From positions 22,441,014-22,505,013 of the forward strand of contig CP141144.1 of assembly GCA_035235625.1 (NCBI GenBank): a stretch of 64,000 nucleotides of DNA. The letters are read 5' to 3'. This DNA is from Saururus chinensis. Taxonomy: Eukaryota; Streptophyta; Magnoliopsida; Piperales; Saururaceae. How positions within the stretch are numbered: position 1 is the stretch's first letter; each line of letters opens with the position of its first letter. Both the position numbers and the translations under genes were made by a program. Of this stretch, positions 48,471 to 59,965 are shown one piece after another. The notes below the pieces were generated by a model. It worked only from the letters and a program-made list of their open reading frames with translations, did not search any database and had not been told where the DNA came from.

Positions 48471-48987
48471 AAGTATTAATTTAAGAGTACAGTATAATTT
48501 TCCACTTATTAGCAAGGCAGAGAAATTCATACTGGGGAGGTACGGCAGAGTATAACAGGGCCAGCTTGGGCAGAAATAGCGCGGATGTAGAAAGTTAGCT
48601 GCTGGGGGAGGGGTTGTGATTGATAAATAAGTGAGCTTGAAAGGAGCTTTTTTAACTTCGGATTAGCAAATAAGTTGCAATGATGTAAAATAAAGAAAAA
48701 TAAAAATAAAAGAAAATTACGAGCAATACTAATGAAAAATTGATAGGTACTTAATAGAAAACCAATGAAGCTTGTACTTTCAAAAATTGAAAAAACATGG
48801 AGATTTTTCAATCATATGATACATGAGGGTAATCAACATTTCCATCTGATAAACTATAAATAAAAGACATAGTTCTAGGTTAATCAAAAGCATCTAAATT
48901 GGAAATTGGAACTAAAAGGTATCTGTTCATTCCCATTCTAACTTTTTTGATTTTTTGTAATGATAACATACTAACACGCAAATAACT

Positions 48988-50440
48988 ACAAGAGGAGCCC
49001 ACTACCAATGAGACGAGTATGGGGAGTTAGATACAGAACTAACACATAACAACATATAACATATACTGAAGCTATAATAAAACCATAACAAACACCCAAC
49101 CAGATAGGATATTTACAATAAGTATAGCAACAACAAAAAGGAGGCTAACATACAAACCATCAACATTGTGCTAGAATCACTAGTACGATGCATAAGGATT
49201 GCTTCCACAGGATTGACTAGACGACGATAGGTAGTCATAACATTCCTCCCAAGTAGGATAGGAGGAACACAATCACCAAAATTGTACGCCAAGGTGGAGG
49301 AGAGAGACAACAGCACGGATGGCGCAAGCCCTCTGCAATGGAAATGGGAGACTGCCATTGCCCTGGACATCTACCCATACTTCAGAAAGGAAGATGGGGC
49401 ACACCTAAGAAGGCAGTCTGCAACCGTCGATAACAAGGATCTCTACTCAAGGACCATGGGAATGTAGCCAAAGGCACGCCCATGCCAGAACAAGACAACC
49501 AATCCAAGAAAGCCATCAATTTTGTTGTAGATGTTCACTGAAAAAAGGATAGTGGGAGCTATACGCAACAGACCTAAGCAAATACACATAGAATAAAGAG
49601 ATTGTAGTATGTACTTGATGGAGAAAAAGAAGGGTTTTTGGCCATAGAGAGGTTAGATGAGAGGAGAGGACAAGATTGGAGAAGAGGTGAAGCATGATAT
49701 GAAATAAATGAACTCGAGGAAAAATAAGAGGAGAAGGGAGATCAAGGTCAAGCAAAAGGGAGGGGAAGTAGATGTGAGATCATGAAAGGGGAGAGGAAAG
49801 GCTAAGAGAGGGCTAGGAGGGAAGAAGTTCCAGCCAGTAGGCTAGGGGCCAGCCACACGACCAAAGATCCACCTGCCCAAAGCGTGATGCTCTTCCCATG
49901 CCTGTCTCCAAAAATCGCTCGGATCGGATTTCCCCACCTTTCAACAAGTAGAAATATAACAAATTTGAAGTGCCCATTCCATCCAAACCAAAGACCTAAA
50001 TGAACAATGTCATACCATCTTCAAGTATTATGATTATTAAAAGTAAGTTAGGAAAAGATAATATCCATGATAGTCCACATAGAAAGGCTTTCTTCCTTTG
50101 AAGGCTTGTACGAAATGATTGCAAACTTTTTTTTGGTACCTGAAATGATTACAAGCTTGGTGTACAAAGCTTGACCACCGATTAATGAAGTAATAGGTAC
50201 TTAATGGAAAACCAATGAAGCTTGTATTTTCAAGAAAGAAAAAAACAAGGACAGGATCATATGATACATGTGGGTAATCAACATCTCCATCTGATAAACT
50301 ATAAATAAAAGACATGGTTCTAAGTTAATCAAAAGCCTCTAAATTAGAAATTGGAATTAGAGGCATATGTTCATTCCCATTATCAACTTCTTTTCAATTT
50401 TTTTGGTAAAGATAACATATATACTAACAAGCAAATAACT
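48988..50440. repeat. Family-D unit 1
   Basis: Uninterrupted unit. Blocks in order: the landmark, 'GATAGGATATTTACAATAAG', a GCCCTCTGCAATGGAAATGG region, a purine-rich tract (about 49600-49830), 'CAACAAGTAGAAATATAACA', and 'CTTGTATTTTCAAG' before the next landmark. The 85-residue minus-strand frame (49370-49113) is the longest version of the shared open block. Confidence 0.85.
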
Positions 50441-50894
50441 GCAAGAGGAGCTAACAATAGTGAAAGAATATTTGTGACATATGTAATGTAAATAGCTAAT
50501 TTCATTGATCAAAACTATGTCAGAAGCTTTGAGTATGTAATTAGTCTCATGAATTTGACTAGATGTAGTTGTGGTCGAGTCAGGTTTAAAATTAGACTTG
50601 AAAAATAGGAACAAACATGTTCTAAGGATCAAGGCCGAAGACTAAAGAGTGTTGATTGGAAAATGTGTTCATTAAGATACACTCTCATACAAAAGTCACT
50701 TGCAAGGTTTTAAAAGTGATCATTTTATAGGTTTTGGACCAATTTAGGGCAAAAATGGTAAAATTATAAATAAACAGTGTCATTGATCAATCGCTGGAAT
50801 AGACACTGAGACAAATCGATTGATCGCTTATGAACTATTGCACAAAAGAGATAAATTGATTGATCGCATAGGCAAGAGATCAATTGGCACTAGA

Positions 50895-53250
50895 TGTAAC
50901 ATCCGTGAAATTTCTAAATTCCCAAAGTTGACAACAGGAAATTAGGGTGTTAGACCCCTTGAGCTTATTGTAGGAATAACTTAATCATCAGTTGGAAGTG
51001 GTGTCTAAAGTATATATAGATGGAAAATAGACGGAAAGAGCTTCAAAACTCCACCAAGAACACGCAAATCGGAGTCCAAACAAGGGAGATACGATTGTTC
51101 AAAGTTGAACATATCGTATAGGGCCTGCTTACCCGATTTAAACTTACAACTGAGCCATTTAAGTTGTTTTGTGGGCCCGATTATTTACTGTTTCGAAATT
51201 AGGTTTTTTGGGGCCCAATTTCTCATGGGATTAGGAGCCCTAATCTCATGTCTATAAAAAGGATTAATTAGGTCTTTTTGGGGGGGATTTTGAGGATTAA
51301 GCGAACGGAAAAGAGGTGATGATAGAATTTTCTGGCGAGACTCCGGCGAAGTGTTGGCGGCAGTGGATCGATGACAACTAGGCCATTGAGGTAAGATTTC
51401 GAGTTGAGATTATTAGGAAATTTGTTAGCTAATTTTATTGAGAATTATGTTAATAGTGAATTCTGCAAATTATGTAAATTCTCTGCAAACACTGTTCATT
51501 GTAATTATGATGAACAGTGATCTCTGCAGCCTTGCCGGCTGTTTGACGGCCGGCGGTGGGCCAATGACCGGCTGGTCCTTTAGGCATGGCTTCTCTCAGC
51601 GGAGGGCCAGGCTCCGGCACGCCGCGGTTGCCAAGCAGGGCGCCTGGCTGATTAACAAAAAAAAGGATATCGGGCTGCGCCCTTGGCCGCACTGCCTTTG
51701 GCCGTTGCGCCCTTGGCCGCGCCACTCTGTCCCTGGCCACACCGGCCCCGGCTGTGGCGGCCTTGGATGCAGCGGCGGCCTTGTGTTTTTAAAAAATAAA
51801 AATAGGGGGAGCGACATCCGCCCCGAACTGCCACCGGGGGGAGGTGGGGTCAGGCCCATCGAGATTGCCGCCAGGGGGCGATCCGATGAAGCCCAGCCCC
51901 CGCCTCACTGTGGCAGCGGAAGGCGGCGCCACCAGAGGCTGATCGGCCTCTGGCCGGTCGCGGGGAAGATGACCCCACTCGCGGGTCGTCTGCTCCCTGG
52001 ACCGGGTCGGTAACCTGATCCGGTCCGGTCTTGTTTAAAAAAAACAATTTACATTCTCTGAACCGGGTCCAGTTCAGGGGGTTAATTGTGTCAAAAAAAT
52101 CCTAGAAAATTACTATTGGAGCTGGAGAGGTTTTGATTATTCTGACTGAGTTTCAGCTTGGGAAAAAATCCCAGTGAGTAGTTAATTGACCATTTTACCC
52201 TTAGAGTTTATCGTAAACTGTTAAGTTAGCCTGGGTCGGTTCAAGGGGTTCACGACCCCGTCACATGCCAGGAAAATTACACAAAGTCCATGAAGTCAAG
52301 TAGTACCCTTGACCCTAATTTTGGACCCATTGGATGTCATTAAGGCCTTAAACCAAATGACAAAAATACCCTTTGAGCGGACCTGCCCACATTCATGTAA
52401 ATTGAAGCGCGAGTTAGTTTGAGAGTGGAGCCTTCTGAGAGGTTAATGACTTAAAATAAAAAAGGGTAGTGAGATGACCTAATGACCTAAGGGAGGGTAG
52501 CATACCCCTAAGTGGTAGAATTACCCTAATGCCCTTAAGGGGCAATATATTCTATTTTAATTATTGAACAAGGGATGTGAGATAATTAAAAACAATGTTT
52601 GATATTGCTTGTTAATTAGACAAGTGGAACGGTTAAAGGACTTACTAAAATATAGGTTAAAAATATCTAAGCATTGCATGTGTGATGTTATGCTTCTTAG
52701 GATAGAGTAGTTTCTAGGCATAACTATGTCTGGATCCGATCTTGTTGAAAACATTAGAGATGTTGTCTGATGAGTACGTAGGCAACTAATATCGGGTGAT
52801 GTTGGCTCGATCCAAAAAATATTAATAAAACCTTTTGTCCTTTGGAAGCTCTTCTCCTGTAGGCGGAGATGCTCCATTGTGGTTGTGGTTATTGTTTGGT
52901 TTGCTTTGTTGCAAATTCTCCAAGCGACAACAAGTGAGACCAAGGCAGGCGAGCATAAGAGGTTTTCGCATTTTTACAACTTCGGTACGTTAGTGTACCT
53001 TTAGCGTGAGAGTCAACTTATTATTTATTTTCAGACTGGTGACAGACTTGTACTTAGATGGGTGAGCTAGTCTTTATGAATTTTCAGATGTTAAATAATA
53101 TTATATGATTTGATATTCGTATTTGTGAACCCTAGTTATCATGACCTGGATATTTAATCTAATGGTTTGTTTTGTATTTAAAGAAAAAAAATTCTCGCTA
53201 CTTACCGTTTGTGCTATTTAAAAATACTTTTAAAAATCCGGGTCATGACA
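50895..53250 (+). mobile_element. Family-A solo LTR 3, nested in Copia solo LTR
   Basis: Starts TGTAACATCCG and ends GGTCATGACA, 2356 bp, flanked by CTAGA and CTAAA (4 of 5). A TATAAAAAGG promoter-like element lies near 51251. The GC-rich segment at 51520-52020 has long open frames on both strands without recognisable domains. The last 700 bp match family-A LTR 1. Confidence 0.85.
51520..52020. other. GC-rich segment inside family-A LTR 3
   Basis: Contains GCCCTTGGCCGC repeats and GATCGGCCTCTGGCCGG. The plus-strand 191-residue frame is low-complexity (Arg/Gly/Pro-rich) and is paralleled by three minus-strand frames, so I do not call it a gene. Confidence 0.65.
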
Positions 53251-54275
53251 CTAAAATTAGCCCTTTGTAAAATGAAGCCGAAAGTTTATTGATTAATCAC
53301 TTATTGAAAGATCGATTGCTTGAAGTAGCGGTCCCTTGGAAAATAGTGAATGGTCTATCGCTAGTAGTTTAGTTACCTTATATATGTTTTTCTTGAAGAA
53401 ATTTCATTCTTAATTGGAGTAAATGACTTAAACAAATTTGGAAACCTATATATAAAAAGGCTAAGGTATGATGAATTCGAAGAGAATAAAATGTAAAAAA
53501 ATATTGGAGAAGAAAGAAGAGGTCCTTCATCATTGTTTTCCTAGATAGAGTCCACAAAAAGCTTGAAGCAATGGTTAATGGTGGATTCAAGGTGATGCAC
53601 AATTGATAGAGAAGTTTCTCACACAATAAATAAAAGAGGTGACACGTCAAATTCTTCAAAGGAGTTGAAAAATCTCAAAGGGTGATCAACAATCAAAGAA
53701 TGAGATTTTTGATTGAGTTGCTAGAAGAAGAACAACAACAAAACACGAATAGGGAAAACTTCAAGGATTCTATGAAGGAAGAATTGAAAACTAACAATAA
53801 GAGGATTAAACAAATATATTTGTGTCAAGTCTCTAAAGGTTGGTTGGTTGTTTTGTGTCTTGTAAATTCTATCTTGCAAGTGCATTAATTTGGCCTTATT
53901 GAGGCTGTCGTGGTTTTACACCCAAGTTAGGTTTTCCATGTTAAATCTTCGTGTCTTTGTGTGGTGTGCACGCTTCACTTGATAGATAGATTGATCATGA
54001 ATGACATTAAGGTATTAAGGTTGGTTTATTCTGGTTTAAAACAAATTCTTGCGAAAAGAAGCTGAAACTCATAGTCTTTATCTTTATAAGATAATCAGGT
54101 TAGGGGTAATCTAGTGATTTGCTACCCTCATCTCAACAGATATTGAACTTTCACATAGATGAGACGACAACGGGGAGTTAGATACAAAACAAACACATAA
54201 CAACATATAACACATACTGATTACTGAAGCTATAATAAAGCAGTAATAAACACCCAACCAAATAGGGATACTTAT

Positions 54276-56192
54276 TGTAACGACCCGACCTGAGCCGGGC
54301 CCACAAAATCACTAATAGAAAATTTTTCTTTTCTTTTCCTTGAGCCAGGAATCAACATCTGTGTGCGAAAGGTACAACATTCGTCTACGCACTACGGAGC
54401 TTTAAGGCTTCCCTGTACGTAGACTCAGATTATAACAAACGTATACACACAACAGAGCTTTACAGTTCGCCGTGTGTAAAACAAAATAAAACATATATTT
54501 ATAATTAATTTGGATTGGGCCAATGTTGCATTGCCGTTGGTTGCCTACGTACGTATTGGATATTATTCCAACACGATTGGATCTGAACGTAGTTCTGCCT
54601 AATAGCTACTACATACAACAATCGTCACAAAATCATATATGTTAAAATACATATATAGTGATATTTACAAAAATTCATCATATATCGGAGTCAAGCGGAA
54701 GTTAATAAACCAAAAACGTACATCTCGCTCTTTCACCGAGAGGGATCATAACCACACATACACGTCTCGATCTATCATTGAGCCGAGACTGAAAACACAA
54801 ATTACACATCTTGCACTACCCTAGAGCAAGACTACACACGTCATATAAGCATACATCGTGGCATATCAATCACACATCATGGCATATAGGCACACAACAT
54901 AGCACATAGACACACAACATGGCATATAGGCACATAGCACAACAAACATAAAAATCGTAGTATAACACACATCATAACCGGCACATGCTGTTCTATAATT
55001 AAAACGGGAGATCAGGAATGCTTACTCTCATCATGTCTCGTAAGGTATTGATATCTACGGACAGAACCCCGTCTTGCTCCGGGTCTCTTTTTCTTGTTCC
55101 GGTGTTCGGGCAAGGCCTCTCCTTGTCTTGGGGTATTTCCTTCTTATACGATCATCAACTCAGAAATTGGAACCCTCCATCGTGTAGAACATACTTGTTT
55201 TAGTGAAGAACGCCTCTTGAATTGACTAAATCGGAGTTGGGATGGCTAGAACAAAGAAAACGAAGTTGGTCGGTGCTAGAAGATAACGGGCAGAGCCTCT
55301 CTTTGTCATGGGGCATTTTCTCTTCATACGATTGCCAACTCAGAAAACGGAACCCTCCATCGCATAGAGCATACTCGATTTAGTCAAGAACGTTTCTTGA
55401 ATCGACTAAATCGAAGTTAGGATGGCCAGAAATAGAGAAAATGAAGTTCGTCGATGCTCGAAGGTAATGGGTAGAACCTCTCCTTGTCTTGGGGTGTTTT
55501 TCTCCTTATACGGACTCCAACTCAAAGAAAGGACTGCTCCATTGCATAGAGCATGCTCGATTTAGGAGGAAATGGGTCTTGAATGGCCTTAATCGGCCTC
55601 AGAACGGTCAGAAATGGGGGAGAGGAAGTTTTGGGTGAAGAATGGAACGAAATGGGGGTTTATATGGGCCCCGGCGCGCCAAAAACCGCTGCGTGCCTCA
55701 ATTTCAAACCGCGGCGCCCGCATAACCGCAGTGCTCGAGGATACGAACTGCGGCACCCGCAGTTCTGTAGCACGCGCATCCTACGTCTGCCCACGCCGCG
55801 GTGCGCCAGACCCGCGCCGGCCCACCAGCCGTGCGCCGCCTTTTTTTTTTAATCCAAAACTTCAAACGCACATATCTCCCTACCCCGGATTCGGATTTGC
55901 GCGTTCTTGGTACTGTTGGACTCATTCGACAAGCCTTTCGATATTAACCCACCTAAAGCAATAAATTGTGCTCTTTCTAAGTGGGTCCCACCTATATTGC
56001 ACGTTTCTCAAATATCGTAACTTCAGGTCCCGACCTCCGTTTCGCCTGTTCTTTGATTTGTTACGCTCGTTTCTTTGAGCTCTACTCAAATACAGAGGCT
56101 TCAACGGTTAAAACTGTCTATAATTTATTACAAAAATTACTAATTACCTCTAACCCCCTTGGTTAGACGTAATTGAAAAGCAGGGTGTTACA
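54276..56192 (-). mobile_element. Family-L solo LTR in family-D unit 2
   Basis: Starts TGTAACGACCCGACC and ends GGGTGTTACA, 1917 bp. The flanks are CTTAT (54271-54275) and CTTAC (56193-56197), 4 of 5; removing it restores GGATACTTACAATAA, as in unit 4. It aligns with the family-L LTRs through 'GTTGGTTGCCTACGTACGTATTG', read in pieces, and through 'ATATGTTAAAATAC', 'CTCCTTGTCTTGGGGT' and the closing 'TAACCCCCTTGGTTAGACGT'. There is no interior, so it is a solo LTR. Confidence 0.88.
55115..55610. repeat. Three-copy ~185-bp tandem repeat in family-L solo LTR
   Basis: Each unit has CTCT(C)CTTGTC, TTGGGG, CTTATACGA, CCAACTCAGAAA, CCCTCCATCG, TAGAACATACT and GAATCGACTAAATCG. Diverged units also exist at 5270-5610. 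Confidence 0.82.
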
Positions 56193-56639
56193 CTTACAAT
56201 AAGAATAGCAACAAAAAAATGACAGCTAACACACAAACCATCAACATTGTGCTAGAATCACTAGTATGATGCATAAGGATTGTCTCCACAGTGTCAACTA
56301 GATGACAATAGGTAGTCATGGCATTCCTCCCAAGTAGGATAGGTGGAACACAATCACCAAAATTGTACGCCAAGGTGGTGGAGAGAGACAAACACCACAA
56401 ATGGTGCATGCCCTCTGCAATGGAAATGGGAGAGAACCATTGCCCAGGACCTATGCCCGAACTTCAAAAATGAAGATGGGGCATGCCTAAGAGGGCAGTC
56501 TGTAGCTATCAATAGCAAGGATCACTACTCAAGGACCATGGGAATATAGACTAAGGCACTCCCATGCCAGTAAAAGACAACCAATGCAAGAAAGCCATCA
56601 ACTTTACCATAGATATTCACTGAACAAAGGCTAGTGTTT

Positions 56640-56930
56640 GTTGTATGCAACAAACCTAAGCAAATACACATAGAATAAAGAGATTGTAGTATGTACTTGA
56701 AGGAGAAAGAGAAGGGTTTTTGGCAATAGAGAGGTTAGATGCGAGGAGAGGACAAGATTGGTGAAGAGGTGAATCATGATAAGAAGCAAATGAACTAGAG
56801 GAAAAATAAGAGGAGAAAGGAGAACAATATCAAGCAAAAGGGAGGGGAAGTAGGATGCGAGATCATGAAAGGGGAGAGGAAAGGCCAAGAGAGAGCTAGG
56901 AGGGAAGAAGGTCCAGCCAAGCTAGCCAGC
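56640..56930. repeat. Purine-rich tract in family-D unit 2
   Basis: The plus strand is dominated by A and G (GGAGAAAGAGAAGG, GGGAGGGGAAGTAGG, GAAAGGGGAGAGGAAAGG). The same tract occurs in units 1 (49600-49830) and 3 (58330-58560) and, truncated, in unit 4 (59760-59850). Confidence 0.8.
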
Positions 56931-57501
56931 AAGCTGGGGGCCAGCCACACAAGCAAATTGCCGCCTGCCCAAGGTGCGATGCTCTTCCCATGACTGTCTC
57001 CAAATATTGTCCAAATCGCCCAACCTTTCAACAAGTAGAAATATAACAAATTTGAAGTGCTCATTCGGTCCAAACCAAAGAACTAAATGAACAATGTCAT
57101 ACCATCTTCAAAAATTATCAATATTTAAAAATAAGTTATGAGAAAATTATATCCATGATTCTACACATAGAAAGGCTTTTTTCCATTGAAAACTTGTACA
57201 AAATGATTGCGAACTTTTTTATTTATAATTGAAATGATTACAAGCTTGATGTACAAAGCATGACCACCCATTAATGAAATAATAGGTATTAATGGAAAAC
57301 TAATGAAGCTTGTATTTTCCAAAAAGAAGAAACCATGGAGTGTTTTCAATGACTATATGATATATGAGGGCAATCAACATCTCCATCTTATAAACTATAT
57401 ATAAAAGACAAAGTTCTAAGTTATTCAAAAGCATCTAAATTGGAAATTGGAACTAGAGGCATCTATTCATTCCCATTCCCACCTTTTTTATTTGGAAAAA
57501 A

Positions 57502-57666
57502 TTTATATGAGTCAGGGCTTATATACGCCTACGGGATCCCGGGCTCCATGGGCCATCGAATTTATATCCAGCGGCCTATAATACTCATGGATTTTTTAAA
57601 CCTATGAATATTATAGGCCACCAGATGTAAATTCGACGGCCCATAGAGCCCCGGCTCACGTATAAA
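57502..57666. mobile_element. Foldback MITE in family-D unit 2
   Basis: The arms 57541-57590 and 57601-57651 are near-perfect inverted copies (GGGCTCCATGGGCC against GGCCCATAGAGCCC; GCGGCCTATAATACTCAT against ATGAATATTATAGGCC), separated by only about 10 bp. It is absent from units 1 and 3 at the corresponding point, which proves insertion. It is related to 48091-48240. Confidence 0.85.
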
Positions 57667-57719
57667 TAGGATTCTTTTTATTTTTTGGTATTAATAACAT
57701 TCTAACAAGAAAATAACTA

Positions 57720-59171
57720 CAAGAGGAACCCGCTATATACGAGACAACTTTGGGGACTAAGATACTGAACAAAACACATAACAAGATATAATATATACTG
57801 AAGCTATAATAAAACAGTAACAAACACCCAACCAGATAGGGATATTTACAATACGACTAACACAAAAATGGAGGCTAACACACAAACCATCAGCATTGTG
57901 CTAGAATCACTAGTACGATGCGTAAGGATTGTCCATAGGGTCGACTAGATGATGAAAGGTGGTCATTACATTCGTCCCAAGTAGGATAGGAGGAACGCAA
58001 TCACCAAAATTGTAAAAGAGGTAGAGGAGAGAGATGGATACCACGTATGGTGCATGCTCTCCGCAATGGAAATGGGAAACTGCCATTGCCCTAGACCTCT
58101 ACCCATACTTCAAAAAGGAAGATGGGGCATGCCTAAGAGGGCAGTTTTCTGTTGTCTTAGCAAGGACTCAAGGACCATGCGAATGTAGTCCAAAGCACAC
58201 CCATGCCAGTAAAAGACAAACAGCAAGAACGCCGTCAACTTGTTGTAGATGTTCACTGAAAAAAAGCTGGAGGGAGCTGTATGCAACTAACCTAAGCAAA
58301 TTTACATAGAGTGAAAAGATTGTAGTATGTACTTGAAGTGGGGTTTTGGCCATAAAGAGCCTAGATGAAAGGAGAGGACAAGATTGGAGAAGAGGCGAAG
58401 CATGATAAGAAACAAATGAAGTGGAAAAAAATAAGTGGCGAAGGGAGTTCATGGTCATGGTCATGGTCATGGAAAAGGGAGGGGAAGTAGGATGCGAGAT
58501 CATGAAAGGACAGAGGAAAAGCCAAGAGGGGGCTAGGAGGGAAGAAGGTCCAGCCAAGCCAGCCAGCAGGCTAGGGGCCGGCTACATGATGAAATCACAG
58601 CCTGCCTAAAGCGCGATGCTCTTCCAAGGCTGTCTCCAAAAATCGCTCTAATCACCCCACCTTCCAACAAGTAGAAATATAAAAAAATTGAAGTGCCCAT
58701 TTCGTCCATATCAAAGACCTAAATGAACAATGTCATACCATCTTCAAATATTCTGATTATTAAAAATAAGTTAGGAAAAAATAATATTCATGATACAGTG
58801 ATACTACACATAGAAAGGCTTTTTTTCCATTGAAGGCTTGTACGAAATGATTGCAAACTTATTTTTGGTACCCGAAATGATTACAAGCTTGATGTACAAA
58901 CTATGACCACTCATTAATGAAATAATCGGTACTTAATGGACAATCAATGATGCTTGTATTTTCAAAAAAGAAAATACATGGAGAGTTTTCATTGATCGTA
59001 TGATACATGAGGCCAATCAACATCTCTGTCTTATAAACCATAAATAAAAGGCATGGTTCTAAGTTAATAAAAAGCATCTAAATTGGTAATTGGAACTAGA
59101 TGCATCTGTTAATTCCCATTATCACCTATTTTATTTTTTGGTAAAGATAACATACTAACAAGCAAATAACT
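57720..59171. repeat. Family-D unit 3
   Basis: Uninterrupted 1452-bp unit. It has a private (CATGGT)n expansion near 58451-58470 and a shorter centre near 57995-58020, where a 1-base difference breaks the minus-strand frame that is open in units 1 and 2. Confidence 0.85.
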
Positions 59172-59876
59172 ACAAGATGAGCCCACTACAGATGAGACTA
59201 GACTAGTACGGGGAATTATACATGGAACAAACACATAACAACATATAACATATACTGAAGCCACAATAAAATAGTAACAAACACCCAACCAGATAAGGAT
59301 ACTTACAATAAAAATAGCACCACCAAAATGAAGGCTAACACACTAACCAACAACATTGTGCAAGAATCACTAGTACGATGCATAAAGATTGTCTCCATAG
59401 GATCAACTAGATGACGATAGGTAGTCATGACATTCCTCCAAGTAGGATAGGAGAAACACAATCACCAAAATTGTACGTCAAGGTGGAGGAAAGAGACATA
59501 GCAAGGATGGTGCATGCCCTCTGCACTGGAAATGGGAGACCGTCATTGCCCTGGACCTCTACCCATACTTCAAAAAGGAAGATCGGGCATTCCTAAGAGA
59601 GCAGTCTGCAACCATCAATAGCAAGGATCTCTACTCAAGGACCATGGGAATGTAGGCCAAGGCATGCCCATGCCAGATAAAGACAACCAATGTAAGAAAA
59701 TCATCAACTTTGTTGTAGATGTTCACTTAAAAAAGGCTGGTCAAGCCTAAGCAAATACACGTAAAGAGATTGTAGTATGTACTTGAAGGAGAAAAAGAGG
59801 GGGTTTTGGCCATAGACAGGTTAGATGCGAGGAGAGAACATAATTGCCAAAGAGGTGAAGCATGATATATAGCAAC

Positions 59877-59965
59877 ATCAAAATTGCAATGCCCTGTTTT
59901 TATGTTTGTGTCGAATCCAAGCGGTTAGTATAAATTATAGATTTTCTAATGTTTTTGGGGTTTTT
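59877..59965. other. Short unassigned stretch between family-D unit 4 and a Gypsy LTR
   Basis: Family-D similarity ends near 59876. The next 89 bases match neither the unit nor the LTR that follows. Confidence 0.4.

Larger units (their letters stand above)
50461..54153 (+). mobile_element. Copia solo LTR in family-D unit 2, split by family-A LTR
   Basis: Starts TGAAAGAATAT and ends TTGAACTTTCA, with perfect 6-bp terminal inverted ends TGAAAG/CTTTCA. The flanks are AATAG (50456-50460) and CATAG (54154-54158), 4 of 5, and joining the flanks restores family-D sequence (...CTAACAATAG-ATGAGAC). The two parts (50461-50894 and 53251-54153) together make about 1.33 kb and align with Copia LTR 1 at 1771-3040. 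No gag or primer site remains. Confidence 0.85.
48729..59876. repeat. Tandem array of 1.45-kb units (family D), interrupted by insertions
   Basis: With the landmark ACTACAAGAGGAGC as unit start, units lie at 48988-50440, 50441-57719 (interrupted), 57720-59171 and 59172-about 59876 (truncated), preceded by the last about 260 bp of another unit (48729-48987). The spacing is 1452-1453 bp for the intact units; unit 2 returns to about this length once its two LTR insertions and one MITE are removed. Units look roughly 85-90% alike by eye. A minus-strand block (SLSSTLAYNFGDCVPPILLG in unit 1) is open in units 1 and 2 but frameshifted by single-base deletions in units 3 and 4, so it is not under coding constraint now. 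Origin unknown: a duplicated gene fragment or a satellite-like repeat. Confidence 0.88.

Noticed and set aside
49113-49370. A gene on the minus strand in the 1.45-kb units (AYNFGDCVPPILLG...).
   Set aside because: The frame is open in units 1 and 2 but broken by single-base deletions in units 3 and 4, and I recognise no family. Kept only as a block within the repeat.
51438-52013. A 191-residue open frame in family-A LTR 3.
   Set aside because: High GC keeps several frames open on both strands at once; it lies inside an LTR and is low in complexity. The corresponding segment of LTR 2 does not keep the same frame.
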